Shown here one piece after another: positions 17,392 to 26,506 of a DNA stretch of 64,000 bases. The DNA lies in the NCBI GenBank assembly GCA_000432835.1, contig FR890375.1, positions 62,001 to 126,000 on the forward strand, read 5' to 3'. Made by a program: the position numbers and the translations under genes. This stretch comes from Clostridium sp. CAG:417 (GTDB lineage: Bacteria > Bacillota_I > Bacilli_A > RF39 > UBA660). Position 1 is the first letter of the stretch. Each line of letters begins with the position of its first letter. The notes beneath the pieces are model-generated. The model did no database searches and had not been told where the DNA came from. It worked only from the letters and a program-made list of their open reading frames with translations.

Positions 17392-17724
17392 CTAACGGAA
17401 TTGTGAACAAGAACCACATTGAACATTACTTACTACGTTTTCTTCAGAGCAAGAATATTCTGGTCTATAAGTGTGGCGATAAACATGATGATTGATGATT
17501 CTAGTTTTTATTGGACAAACATGTGGTACTTCATGTACAAAAGTTCTGTGAACACATCTTTCACGAGGTGCCTCACAACTAGCTCCAGCCATTGTATCCA
17601 TCATTGGTTGCCCCATATTATTTTGCATTAAATTAAAATCAACATCATTATAAGAAATGTTATTATCACCAGTAATAGTAGAATCAAAGTCCATATTATT
17701 ACTTATATTTTGATCTCCAAACAT
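17392..17724 (-). CDS. cotD: CotD-like spore coat protein
   Basis: 110 residues. The N-terminal half is polar and Asn/Asp/Met-rich. The C-terminal half reads HEVPHVCPIKTRIINHHVYR, then a Tyr-Ser-Cys segment and VVSNVQCGSC. This His/Cys-rich pattern, with the repeated paired residues, matches the CotD family of inner spore coat proteins. GGAGG lies ahead of the ATG, and a CATAGAATA element sits 22 bases upstream. Expression would be in the mother cell. It stands alone, with its own terminator. Confidence 0.72.
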   Translation of the reverse strand: MFGDQNISNNMDFDSTITGDNNISYNDVDFNLMQNNMGQPMMDTMAGASCEAPRERCVHRTFVHEVPHVCPIKTRIINHHVYRHTYRPEYSCSEENVVSNVQCGSCSQFR

Positions 17725-17745
17725 CTTATATCCTCCTATCTAATC

Positions 17746-17754
17746 TATTCTATG
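17746..17754 (-). promoter_or_regulatory. Candidate SigK/SigE -10 element before cotD-like
   Basis: Reads CATAGAATA on the minus strand, an exact fit to CATANNNTA, 22 bases before the ATG. The -35 (AC or ATA) is only approximate. Confidence 0.5.
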
Positions 17755-17792
17755 ATGGGGAGATATTTATGCATACGATGAAAGCCCAGCTG

Positions 17793-20417
17793 TTATAGCC
17801 ATTCATCATATTTTGCAATATATATTCTTTTAATAATAGAGACAATTATAAAGTAAAGAAGAACTAGGCCTATTAAATAGAAATAGAAAGACGTTGGCAA
17901 TATGACGAAGTGGAATGTTTTTATATTATGAAGAATTATAGGTGTAATAATCGTTAGCACTAATGAAAAGATAGTTAATATATTTAATTTTGAACTAGCA
18001 TTTGATTCAATAAATGGACGTTTTGCGGTTCTTACATTATATATAATCATAAGTTCTGTAGTAAGGCATGTAACAAACCATGCGGTTTGAAAATAAGCTT
18101 GTTTGTCAACACTATTATATTTAAAGATAAACCAGAAAATAATAAATGAGATAATGTCGATTAATGAACTAGTAATTCCCATTACTTTCATAAAGCGAGA
18201 AATTCCCTTGGTATCCCATTTTTTAGGTTTTATTAGGAAAGATTCATCAACATTGTCATAAGGTATACCAATTTGAGAAAAGTCATAAATAAAATCTTGT
18301 AATAACATTTGAATTGGTAAAAGAGGTAAAAAAGGAATAAAAATACTAGATATCATAATACTGAATACATCTCCAAAGTCGGCACTTAGAGCCATCTTCA
18401 TATATTTTATAATATTTCCGTATACTTTTCTTCCTTCTAATACACCATCGTAAATTACTTTTAAACTTTGCTTTAAAATGATAATATCGCTAGCTTCTTT
18501 TGCTATGGAGGTTGCTGTATTAACTGAGATACCTACATCAGCTTCACTTAATGAAGGAGCATCATTCACCCCATCACCCATATAACCAACGACGTGATTA
18601 TTTTTTCTATATAAAGAGACTATTCTTTCTTTTTGGAGAGGATTCATTCTAGCAAAAACATCTACTTCCTCTATTCTACTAGATAACTGTTCATCAGTCA
18701 TTTTATCTATATCGCTACCTAAGAGAATATCATTACCATTTAATCCAACCATATTACAGATGTTTTTAGTAGCATAGGGATTATCACCAGTTAATATTTT
18801 AGTTTTAATACCAATCTTATATAAATTTGACAAAGTCTTTTTAACATCTTTTTTTGCTGGATCTAAGAAGGCAACAAATCCAACAAAAGTCATATCCTTT
18901 TCATAGTCAGTATTAAATGAGTTAATTCCAGGATAACTGTTTTTTTCTGCCAAGGCAATTACTTGCATACCATCATTAGCAAGTTCTATAGCTTTAGATT
19001 TAATAACTTTTTTTATTTTTTCAGTTATAACTTCGTTTTTATCATTGGTATGTACCATATTGCAATCCTTAATTACTTCCTCCAAAGCTCCTTTTGTAAT
19101 CATGCGATATGTATTTTTATGTTTAACAACGATACTTTGTTTTTTTCTATTATAATCAAAGGGAATTTCATCTACTTTTTCGTAAATTTTAACTTTCTCA
19201 TCTATTTTATTTTGTTTTCCATAAGAAATAATGGCTCTATCAACAAGATTTTTTATGCCTGTACTATAATAACTATTAAGAAATGCATATTCTAAAATAT
19301 CTTCGTTTTCTTTTCCCAAAGCATCTATATACTTTTGTAAAGTTATTTCATTTTCCGTAAGAGTTCCTGTTTTATCTGTACATAAAATATCAATAGCGCC
19401 AAGATTTTGAATAGATTCTATCTTTTTTACGAGTGTTTTTTTCTTAGCTAAACTTTTACTACCCTTTGTGAGATTGACATTTAAAATCATTGGTAACATT
19501 GAAGGAGTTATTCCTACGGCAACAGAAAGAGCAAAAAGTAAGGCTTCACCCATATTTTGTTTTAGGATACCGTCTATCACTATGACAACTAAGCAGACTA
19601 TTGCCATATATTTAATTAATAAATTAGAAATACTTTTAATGCCTTTATCAAAGTTTGTTTCTTCCTTCTTGTCTTTTATTTCACTACCAACCTTACCTAA
19701 ATAGCTATCAAATCCTGTGGAAATGACTAATCCACTTCCTCTACCACTAACAACAGAAGTTCCCATAAGGCAAATATTTTCTATATCAAAAATTTCTTTT
19801 GGATTGTTACTTGATAATTGTTTTTTTTCAATTAAAACACTTTCTCCTGTAAAAACAGACTGATTGATGAATAGATCCTTACAATCAATAATTTTTAGAT
19901 CAGCTGGCATAATAGTACCTGCATTTAATTTAACAATATCGCCAACGACAACATCCTCTACCTTTATTTCCATTTCCTCATTATTTCTTAACACTATAAC
20001 AGTTGAATAGATTTTACTCTGCAATTTTTTATTGAATTTATAGACAGAATAATCTTGAAAAAATCTAATAAGGGCACTGATAAAGGCTATTACTATTATA
20101 ATGATAGAACCTAACGTGTCACCTAGAAATAAGTTAATTAAAGAAAGGAACAATAAAATTATAATAAACTCATCTTTAAAAGATTCCAAAAGAAAATACA
20201 GTGGTCCTTTATGTTCATCTTTGATAACAACATTTTTGCCATTTTCATTTAGGCGCTTTTTTACCTCTTTTTCAGATAAACCATTTAAAGTAGACTTATA
20301 TTTTTGTAGACTATTATAGGTATTTTCTTTTGATTCAGTTAAATAATTTTTAAATATTTCATTATCATTACGCTTTAAATCATTTTTACTATTTTTTATA
20401 TCAAATATTCTAATCAT
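17793..20417 (-). CDS. mgtA: Mg2+-importing P-type ATPase (P3B, MgtA family)
   Basis: 874 residues. A cytoplasmic N-terminus of about 70 residues, then helices with actuator motif TGES (190-193), phosphorylated Asp348 in CTDKTGT, hinge GDGVNDAPSL, and C-terminal helices containing LPIQMLLQDFIYDFSQIGIP, the hallmark that separates MgtA/MgtB from calcium pumps. It moves Mg2+ into the cell at the cost of ATP. The ATG follows AGAGGTTGAT. Only about 110 bases lie upstream, and no M-box riboswitch was recognised there, so the Mg2+ control is unclear. Confidence 0.93.
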   Translation of the reverse strand: MIRIFDIKNSKNDLKRNDNEIFKNYLTESKENTYNSLQKYKSTLNGLSEKEVKKRLNENGKNVVIKDEHKGPLYFLLESFKDEFIIILLFLSLINLFLGDTLGSIIIIVIAFISALIRFFQDYSVYKFNKKLQSKIYSTVIVLRNNEEMEIKVEDVVVGDIVKLNAGTIMPADLKIIDCKDLFINQSVFTGESVLIEKKQLSSNNPKEIFDIENICLMGTSVVSGRGSGLVISTGFDSYLGKVGSEIKDKKEETNFDKGIKSISNLLIKYMAIVCLVVIVIDGILKQNMGEALLFALSVAVGITPSMLPMILNVNLTKGSKSLAKKKTLVKKIESIQNLGAIDILCTDKTGTLTENEITLQKYIDALGKENEDILEYAFLNSYYSTGIKNLVDRAIISYGKQNKIDEKVKIYEKVDEIPFDYNRKKQSIVVKHKNTYRMITKGALEEVIKDCNMVHTNDKNEVITEKIKKVIKSKAIELANDGMQVIALAEKNSYPGINSFNTDYEKDMTFVGFVAFLDPAKKDVKKTLSNLYKIGIKTKILTGDNPYATKNICNMVGLNGNDILLGSDIDKMTDEQLSSRIEEVDVFARMNPLQKERIVSLYRKNNHVVGYMGDGVNDAPSLSEADVGISVNTATSIAKEASDIIILKQSLKVIYDGVLEGRKVYGNIIKYMKMALSADFGDVFSIMISSIFIPFLPLLPIQMLLQDFIYDFSQIGIPYDNVDESFLIKPKKWDTKGISRFMKVMGITSSLIDIISFIIFWFIFKYNSVDKQAYFQTAWFVTCLTTELMIIYNVRTAKRPFIESNASSKLNILTIFSLVLTIITPIILHNIKTFHFVILPTSFYFYLIGLVLLYFIIVSIIKRIYIAKYDEWL

Positions 20418-20529
20418 CTTATCAACCTCTTTACTATTTCAATTATAGTATAGCATAAAAAGGTGATTGTAGTATTTCAGTTTATTATTAATTAAAAAAA
20501 GATGGTAATATTTGTACACATCTTTCTTA

Positions 20530-21837
20530 TTAAAATGGCATTTTGAAATTACCATTCTTCATTTGTTTCATCATTTTTTTCATTTGTTCAAACTGAGTTA
20601 ATAATTTGTTAACTTCTTGTACTGATGTAGCACTTCCCTTGGCAATTCTTGTTTTTCTACTAGCCTTAATAATATCGGGATTTTTTCTCTCAGCTGGTGT
20701 CATTGATAATATTATTGCCTCAATATGTGCCATTTGTTTGGGATCTATTTTTATGTTGTTTAATCCCATCTTTGATGCCCCTGGAATTAACTTGATTAAT
20801 GATTCTAATGGTCCCATTCTTTTTATTTGTTTTAATGTACTTAAGAAATCTTCTAAGTCGAATTTTCCATTTTGCATCTTTTTAGCTGTTTTTAGGGCTT
20901 CTTTTTCATCTATTGCCTCTTGAGCTTTTTCAACTAATGAAACAACATCACCCATACCTAAAATTCTGCCAGCCATTCTTTCAGGATCAAAATAGTCAAT
21001 ACCATCTAGCTTTTCACTAGTACCAATAAATTTGATAGGAACGTTAGTTAAGTGTCTAACTGATAAAGCTACACCACCTCTGGTGTCACCATCTAATTTT
21101 GTAAGAATTACTCCTGTTAGTTTTAATTTAGAATTAAATCCCTCTATTACATTTATAGCATCTTGTCCCATCATGGCATCTATTACTAATATAGTTTCTT
21201 GTGGTTTAACTTTTTCTGTAATATTTTGAAGTTCAATCATTAAGTCTTCATCAATATGAAGTCTACCAGCCGTATCTATTAACACATAGTCATATCCATT
21301 TTCTTTAGCGTATGCTATTGCATTTTTACTTATCTCAACGGGATTTCTTTTACCTTCTTCATAAACTTCTATATTTAGTTGTTTACCGATTTGTTTTAAT
21401 TGATCTATGGCAGCTGGTCTATATACATCACACGCTACTAAAAGTGGTTTTTTAGCATGCTTTTTTCTTAGAAGATTGGCTAATTTACCGATAGCGGTTG
21501 TTTTACCACTTCCTTGTAATCCTACAAGCATCAAAGTAGCAGGATTACCATTTAAATTTAGGGGACTACTTTCTCCACCAAGTAATTCAATAAGTTCATC
21601 ATTTACTATTTTTACAAATAAATCTCCTGGATTAATACTTCTTTGTACTTCTTCTCCTAAAGCTTTTTCTTTAACATTATTAGTAAACTCTTTAACTACT
21701 TTATAATTTACATCGGCTTCTAATAGAGCAAGACGAACTTCCCTCATTACTTCGCTGATATTATCCTCAGTTATTTTTCCATATCCTTTAATTTTATGTA
21801 TTGCATTTTGTAATCTATCACTTAAGTTTTCAAACAT
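20530..21837 (-). CDS. ffh: Signal recognition particle protein Ffh
   Basis: 435 residues from the ATG at 21837 (AGGTGAT upstream). NG domain with GLQGSGKTT, DVYRPAAIDQL, DTAGRLHID and TKLDGDTRGG, then a Met-rich M domain ending GNFKMPF. It binds 4.5S/scRNA and signal peptides and docks with FtsY (24926), which is also encoded here. The usual neighbour ylxM is 2.5 kb upstream, separated by a HerA-like gene and two terminators, so ffh is its own unit. Confidence 0.97.
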   Translation of the reverse strand: MFENLSDRLQNAIHKIKGYGKITEDNISEVMREVRLALLEADVNYKVVKEFTNNVKEKALGEEVQRSINPGDLFVKIVNDELIELLGGESSPLNLNGNPATLMLVGLQGSGKTTAIGKLANLLRKKHAKKPLLVACDVYRPAAIDQLKQIGKQLNIEVYEEGKRNPVEISKNAIAYAKENGYDYVLIDTAGRLHIDEDLMIELQNITEKVKPQETILVIDAMMGQDAINVIEGFNSKLKLTGVILTKLDGDTRGGVALSVRHLTNVPIKFIGTSEKLDGIDYFDPERMAGRILGMGDVVSLVEKAQEAIDEKEALKTAKKMQNGKFDLEDFLSTLKQIKRMGPLESLIKLIPGASKMGLNNIKIDPKQMAHIEAIILSMTPAERKNPDIIKASRKTRIAKGSATSVQEVNKLLTQFEQMKKMMKQMKNGNFKMPF

Positions 21838-21862
21838 TTTTATCACCTGATAATTATTATAC

Positions 21863-21890
21863 AGAAAAAAGACTAGTTTGACTAGTCTTT
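21863..21890 (-). terminator. Terminator of the herA-like gene
   Basis: Perfect ten-base arms AAAGACTAGT (21868-21877) / ACTAGTCTTT (21881-21890), with a TTG loop. The plus-strand A run at 21865-21870 gives the U tract on the minus strand. Confidence 0.8.
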
Positions 21891-21898
21891 AGATTTTA

Positions 21899-24244
21899 TT
21901 ACTTATCTTCCGTAACAACCTTAATGTTTCCAAATCCCTCCATTAGGTTAGGACTAACATTTTGACCGGCTGGGATTATTATTTGTGGTTGTTGTTCTCC
22001 TAAAGTAATGTTAGGTTTTAAACTTGTTTCTGTATTTAAGAAACTTTGAGCCCCAGGGATACTTACTATTGTATCGTTTGTTGGAATATATGTAGACTCT
22101 GGATTTAGTGCGCCATCATCTACATTTGCATTGTAGTTTTGAACACTATTATATGGATGCATAACATCATTATTGTTTAGCTGTGAAGGTTGTGGATTTA
22201 AATCTTTGTTTTGTGGTACTTGTTCGTTTGTATTATTGGCTGGCATAGCTGGAATATCAATAAATTTTGATGGTTGCTCCTCGCTTTGTTTTACCGGATT
22301 TTGTTCAGGAATGTTAGTACTTACCTGTTCCATCATATTAGGAGCTTTATTATTTAAATCTGGAACTGCAGTTGGAATTCGTCCTGCTCCATCAGGAGTG
22401 TTTGATATAAATGTTGGACTATTTACTTGTTGTTTTGGTATTTCTACCTTTGTTTCTGGTTCTGGATTTTTAGGCTCTGCTTTTTTATTACCATTGCCAT
22501 CCCATATTTTTACAACATCACAGTTACCACTCTTAGGTGCTGGATCAGGCATTTTTAGTCTGACTATTAATGGAATTTTAAAAGCCATTCCGAAAGCTAG
22601 ACAGGTTCCAGCTTGAAGCGTCTTTTGTTTTTCAACAATTTCATCACTAATATTTGGAACCATCTTTTTGATATAATCAACATCCGCAGGGTGATTCATC
22701 TTGAAAATCAAGAAATTAGAGCATTGGGAAATAACGGTATCACTCATTTCAACAGGTCTTTGAGTAATTAATCCTAAAATAACACCATACTTACGTCCTT
22801 CTTTAGCTATACGATCAAATATATTATAACCAATTAGGAAAGTATCTGTATCATTTTGAATATATCTATGTGCCTCTTCAACAATTAAATGAAATGGAAT
22901 GCTTGCCCTATTAGATAACCCTTTAGCAAAACTAAATATTAAACGGGAATATATTTTAACAATAACCTTAGCGAAAGTATCATCAACATCATCTAAGTTA
23001 ATATTTACAAATTGGAATTTACGACCATTAGTTATTAGTAATGACGAAATGAATTGTTCTAGATTTATAAAACTTGGATAATCAAAATACTTTGCATTTT
23101 GACCGACTATTAGAGAATGCAATCTTACTTTTATTGTAACTGAGTCACCATATGTATTTTCATTTCTTAACCAACCTTCACTAATCAAAGTAAAGTTAAG
23201 CGCTTTCTCTAATGTATCTAAGGTATAGAAAACAGATCCTTCTGGCTCGTAATTATCGTATTCTTCTTTAATAAATTTATTAAGATATTCTGTCATCAAA
23301 ACGCTTTCAGTAAAGTTACCAAATTGATCAATTAAGAAACACTCACGGAATTTTCTAGTATAACCAACTCCTTGGATTGTACTTTCGAGATTAAATTCAG
23401 GTGTTGAACATGAAGCGATGATAGAAAATATATCATTTCTCTTATTTGGTGCGGTTTGATTAGTATATAGTATAGCCATAATTGCCTTGGCTATTAAATG
23501 GTTTTTATAAGCATTAGCGTCTACTTCTTCTTGTGAAAATATGCGAGCTAATTTTAACATTCTTTCAATTATGGGAAGTTGTGAATGATTTGTTACATTT
23601 AAAAGAAGGGCTAAATCTTGTTCGTTAAGTAAATATATAGGTATACGAAGTTTTTCAGCATAGGGATCTATTTCATTGGTAGAAATAAAGCGATAATTAT
23701 AGTTTGAGTTGATACTAGAAAGATTTTTAAAGGCATTATAGTATTCTGCTGATGAGTCAAACATAATTATATTTGATTTATATGGGAAGAGTCTTTCATC
23801 TTCAAACATATTTTGAAATATTCTAGATACACCACAAGACTTACCAGAACCACTATTACCAAAAATGGCAAAATGATTACTGAAGAAACCGTTTACATCC
23901 ATAAATACAGGTCTATCATTATAAAATGGACTAGCTCCTAAAAGCATATTTCCATATTTATCTTCTCCTGTTATTAAAGGTATTTCTTCTTCTTTAATAA
24001 CGCGACAAGTGGCATCAAGAGTTGGTTTACGTAGTGTTCCACCGATTAGTCTCCCGTCTCTTATTTCACCTAAAAATCTTATTTTTACTATATTATCTTC
24101 TAAATCATCTACTTCGCCTAAAATTTTTTTTTCACTATCCTCGAAGATTACATGTAGATTCATTAAATTAAAAGTTATATCAGCATCATCTCTTAGTTTA
24201 ACGTTTGCTGACTTATCACTTATGTATACTATTTTGTCAAACAT
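21899..24244 (-). CDS. HerA/FtsK-type hexameric ATPase with disordered C-terminal tail
   Basis: 781 residues. The N-terminal HAS-barrel-like beta domain (about 1-90) is followed by a RecA-fold ATPase with Walker A GNSGSGKS (129-136), Walker B LIVEEAH (453-459) and a QRP motif (495-497), as in HerA/DUF87 proteins. Residues 585-781 are Pro/Asn/Gln-rich and look disordered. HerA works with NurA on DNA ends in archaea, but no NurA is in the window. Bacterial relatives often act with defence nucleases, also not seen here. It has its own promoter and terminator, so it is a single-gene unit inserted among the SRP genes. DNA translocation or pumping is inferred from the fold. Confidence 0.85.
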   Translation of the reverse strand: MFDKIVYISDKSANVKLRDDADITFNLMNLHVIFEDSEKKILGEVDDLEDNIVKIRFLGEIRDGRLIGGTLRKPTLDATCRVIKEEEIPLITGEDKYGNMLLGASPFYNDRPVFMDVNGFFSNHFAIFGNSGSGKSCGVSRIFQNMFEDERLFPYKSNIIMFDSSAEYYNAFKNLSSINSNYNYRFISTNEIDPYAEKLRIPIYLLNEQDLALLLNVTNHSQLPIIERMLKLARIFSQEEVDANAYKNHLIAKAIMAILYTNQTAPNKRNDIFSIIASCSTPEFNLESTIQGVGYTRKFRECFLIDQFGNFTESVLMTEYLNKFIKEEYDNYEPEGSVFYTLDTLEKALNFTLISEGWLRNENTYGDSVTIKVRLHSLIVGQNAKYFDYPSFINLEQFISSLLITNGRKFQFVNINLDDVDDTFAKVIVKIYSRLIFSFAKGLSNRASIPFHLIVEEAHRYIQNDTDTFLIGYNIFDRIAKEGRKYGVILGLITQRPVEMSDTVISQCSNFLIFKMNHPADVDYIKKMVPNISDEIVEKQKTLQAGTCLAFGMAFKIPLIVRLKMPDPAPKSGNCDVVKIWDGNGNKKAEPKNPEPETKVEIPKQQVNSPTFISNTPDGAGRIPTAVPDLNNKAPNMMEQVSTNIPEQNPVKQSEEQPSKFIDIPAMPANNTNEQVPQNKDLNPQPSQLNNNDVMHPYNSVQNYNANVDDGALNPESTYIPTNDTIVSIPGAQSFLNTETSLKPNITLGEQQPQIIIPAGQNVSPNLMEGFGNIKVVTEDK

Positions 24245-24278
24245 GTATACTCCCCTCTTTCTTATTCTTTATGTAAAC

Positions 24279-24307
24279 ATTATACTATTTGTACCCCGTT
24301 TTAGCAA
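24279..24307 (-). promoter_or_regulatory. Sigma-A promoter of the herA-like gene
   Basis: Minus strand: -35 TTGCTA (24302-24307), 17-base spacer, -10 TATAAT (24279-24284), 35 bases before the ATG. Confidence 0.6.
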
Positions 24308-24320
24308 GATTAGTTTTCCT

Positions 24321-24344
24321 AAAAAAAATACTAGTGTCTAGCAT
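24321..24344 (-). terminator. Terminator of the ftsY-ylxM unit
   Basis: Arms ATACTAG (24328-24334) / CTAGCAT (24338-24344) with one G-U pair, followed on the minus strand by eight T. It ends the ftsY transcript before the herA-like gene. Confidence 0.75.
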
Positions 24345-24348
24345 TTTA

Positions 24349-24642
24349 TTAAATAATATTTTTAATAATTTCTGCTACTGCATGATCACTAGTACTTTCT
24401 AAAGCTTTGTATATTTTTTCCTTTTTAGTGTGTAAATTGAGCTTATTTTCATAGTCTTTTAATTTATCTCTTATCACATTTATTTGTTTTGAGATGGCAT
24501 TTCTGCTTATATCATAGTTTTCTGATATTTCACTTAAGGAAAGGTTATTATAATAATATTCTTCAAAGTATTGTTGTTGTTTAATTGTTAGGAGTGGTTT
24601 ATATATATCATATAGTTCATTATAATAAATAAATTCTTCCAT
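24349..24642 (-). CDS. ylxM: YlxM family helix-turn-helix protein (UPF0122)
   Basis: 97 residues. LLTIKQQQYFEEYYYNNLSL then SEISENYDISRNAISKQINV is the sigma-70 region 4-like helix-turn-helix of YlxM, followed by a coiled-coil tail. YlxM is found next to ffh/ftsY in Firmicutes and modulates SRP activity in streptococci. Here it ends the ftsY unit and starts one base after the upstream small membrane protein stop. Length is usual (about 100-110). Confidence 0.88.
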   Translation of the reverse strand: MEEFIYYNELYDIYKPLLTIKQQQYFEEYYYNNLSLSEISENYDISRNAISKQINVIRDKLKDYENKLNLHTKKEKIYKALESTSDHAVAEIIKNII

Positions 24643-24643
24643 A

Positions 24644-24913
24644 TTATACTCCTAAAAAAGTGATTACTGATAGTGTTATAAGAATTACACCTACCAAAAT
24701 ATAAACTAATGTTAAAAATTTACGATGGTATACTTTATAATTATTATATCCCATTATTAGAATGGTTAGGCCTAATGATAATTGAAGAAAGCCTGTAATA
24801 CTTTTATTTAGTATATATACTATTGTTAATACCACTGTTATTAATGAAAATATTGCTTGTAAATACAAAAAGATATGATTGTTATTTTTTTTATTGGTCT
24901 TGTCCTTTTTCAT
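24644..24913 (-). CDS. Small uncharacterised membrane protein between ftsY and ylxM
   Basis: 89 residues. A Lys/Asn-rich cytoplasmic start, then three hydrophobic helices (about 14-34, 40-56, 66-88). No recognised motif. It sits 12 bases after ftsY and one base before ylxM in the same transcript, so its expression is tied to the SRP receptor. The position invites a link to membrane targeting but nothing in the sequence shows it. Confidence 0.75.
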   Translation of the reverse strand: MKKDKTNKKNNNHIFLYLQAIFSLITVVLTIVYILNKSITGFLQLSLGLTILIMGYNNYKVYHRKFLTLVYILVGVILITLSVITFLGV

Positions 24914-24925
24914 ATTTTACTCCTT

Positions 24926-25942
24926 TTATAAATCTTTAAATAATCCATAAATATATTTTTCAATATCGAATGATTGAAGATCATTTTCTCCTTCACCTAA
25001 TCCAATATATTTAACAGGTATATTTACTTCATCTTTTATAGCTAAAACAATACCACCCTTAGCTGTACCATCTAATTTTGTTAATACAATTCCGGTAATA
25101 TTTGTTATTTCTTTAAAACTTTTAGCTTGACTAATACCATTTTGACCTGTTGTGGCATCAATTACTAGTAATGTTTCATGCGGTGCTTCTGGAATAAGTT
25201 GACCAATTACTCTATTTATTTTTTCTAATTCTTTCATTAGATTAACTTTATTTTGTAGTCTTCCTGCAGTATCAATTAAGACAACATCATAGTTTTCTTC
25301 CTTAGCTTTTACTAATCCATCATATACAACACTGGCAGGATCTGAGCCCTGACTTTTTCCATAAAAACTAGTATTAGTTTTCTTACTCCAATCTTCCAAC
25401 TGAAGAACTGCCCCTGCTCTAAAAGTATCAGCCGCAATTAGAAGTACTTTTTTTCCTTCATTTTTAAATTTTTGAGCTAATTTCCCTATTGTAGTTGTTT
25501 TTCCTACTCCATTAACACCCACAAATAAAACTACGGTTGGACCATTTTCTTGAAAATTTATTTTGTTTACTAAAACATCTTCATTAACATAGATTATAAA
25601 TAGTTCATCAATAATTATTTCTTTTAAATCCTCTGTACTTTCTATTTTTTCATGTTTTACTCTATCTCTTAATTTTTCAATGAAATTGGTAACTGTATTT
25701 ACTCCAATATCTGCCATAATTAAAATTTCTTCTAATTCGTCAAAATATTCATCAGTAGCCTTTTTATATTTATTAGTAAGAGATGCTAATCTACTTACAA
25801 AACCTTCTCGTGATTTTGTTAATCCTTTTTCATAGACTTCTACTGACTTCTTTTTATTTTCTACCTTTTCAGGTATATCGCTAACATTTTCTTCAATATT
25901 TTCTGTTTTAAAAATGTTTTTTATTTTATTAAATAATCCCAT
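24926..25942 (-). CDS. ftsY: Signal recognition particle receptor FtsY
   Basis: 338 residues. A short charged N-terminal region (1-45) replaces the long acidic A domain of E. coli. The NG GTPase follows, with GVNGVGKTTTIGKLA, DTFRAGAVLQL, DTAGRLQNK and TKLDGTAKGG. It receives ribosome-SRP complexes at the membrane and hydrolyses GTP jointly with Ffh. It heads a three-gene unit with a small membrane protein and ylxM. Confidence 0.97.
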   Translation of the reverse strand: MGLFNKIKNIFKTENIEENVSDIPEKVENKKKSVEVYEKGLTKSREGFVSRLASLTNKYKKATDEYFDELEEILIMADIGVNTVTNFIEKLRDRVKHEKIESTEDLKEIIIDELFIIYVNEDVLVNKINFQENGPTVVLFVGVNGVGKTTTIGKLAQKFKNEGKKVLLIAADTFRAGAVLQLEDWSKKTNTSFYGKSQGSDPASVVYDGLVKAKEENYDVVLIDTAGRLQNKVNLMKELEKINRVIGQLIPEAPHETLLVIDATTGQNGISQAKSFKEITNITGIVLTKLDGTAKGGIVLAIKDEVNIPVKYIGLGEGENDLQSFDIEKYIYGLFKDL

Positions 25943-26074
25943 CTTATGTCTCCTTTAATTTTGTTTATTTTATTGTAACACAAAGTAGTTAAATATTAAA
26001 ATATTTTTAATTATTACTTCAATTAGCAAAGGAGATAATATATGCTAGAATAAATATTATTGGAGGTAAATATA

Positions 26075-26371
26075 ATGAAAATAATAACACTATGTGGAAG
26101 TATGCGATTTAAAAATGAAATGATAGACATAGCTTGTGAATTAGAATTAAATGGGGATGTTGCTATTCAATGTGTATATTTTCTACAAAATAAGAAATTA
26201 TCTGATTTTGAGTTAGAAAAGTTAAGTAAACTCCATTATAAAAAGATTGAAATAAGTGATGCCATTTATGTTGTAAATGTAAATGGGTATATTGGAGAAT
26301 CTACAAAGAAAGAAATAGAATATGCTCGTTCATTAAATAAAGAAATATTATCTCTTGAGCCATTATGTTAG
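26075..26371 (+). CDS. Nucleoside 2-deoxyribosyltransferase-like small protein
   Basis: 98 residues from the ATG at 26075, preceded by GGAGGTAAAT. An in-frame TTG at 26060 lies in the ribosome site itself. The start MKIITLCGSMRFKNEM and the block KIEISDAIYVVNVNGYIGES match a family with the flavodoxin-like nucleoside deoxyribosyltransferase fold (GSxRF nucleotide loop, a catalytic-type Glu in STKKEIEYA). Full enzymes are about 150 residues, so this short form may have lost or changed activity. The substrate is unknown. It is a monocistronic unit. Confidence 0.7.
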   Translation: MKIITLCGSMRFKNEMIDIACELELNGDVAIQCVYFLQNKKLSDFELEKLSKLHYKKIEISDAIYVVNVNGYIGESTKKEIEYARSLNKEILSLEPLC

Positions 26372-26418
26372 TTATGGCTTAAAAATTTACTTTGCGAACT
26401 CAAGAATTATTATTGTGA

Positions 26419-26447
26419 TAGACAAAATATTAATTATATAGTATAAT
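26419..26447 (+). promoter_or_regulatory. Sigma-A promoter of RNase J
   Basis: -35 TAGACA (26419-26424), 17-base spacer, -10 TATAAT (26442-26447). It gives a leader of about 50 bases. Confidence 0.75.
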
Positions 26448-26506
26448 GTATGCGGTTAGTTCTTTTACATATTAAATTGAACGTAGAAAGGAGAATATAA
26501 AATTTT

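Noticed and set aside
20418..20529. Possible M-box riboswitch before the Mg2+ ATPase
   Set aside because: The gap is too short and no conserved M-box pattern was found.
22173..22616. Long plus-strand reading frame with many Gly/Cys residues opposite the herA-like gene
   Set aside because: It mirrors the Pro/Asn-rich tail of the HerA-like gene, has no ribosome site and no recognisable domain.
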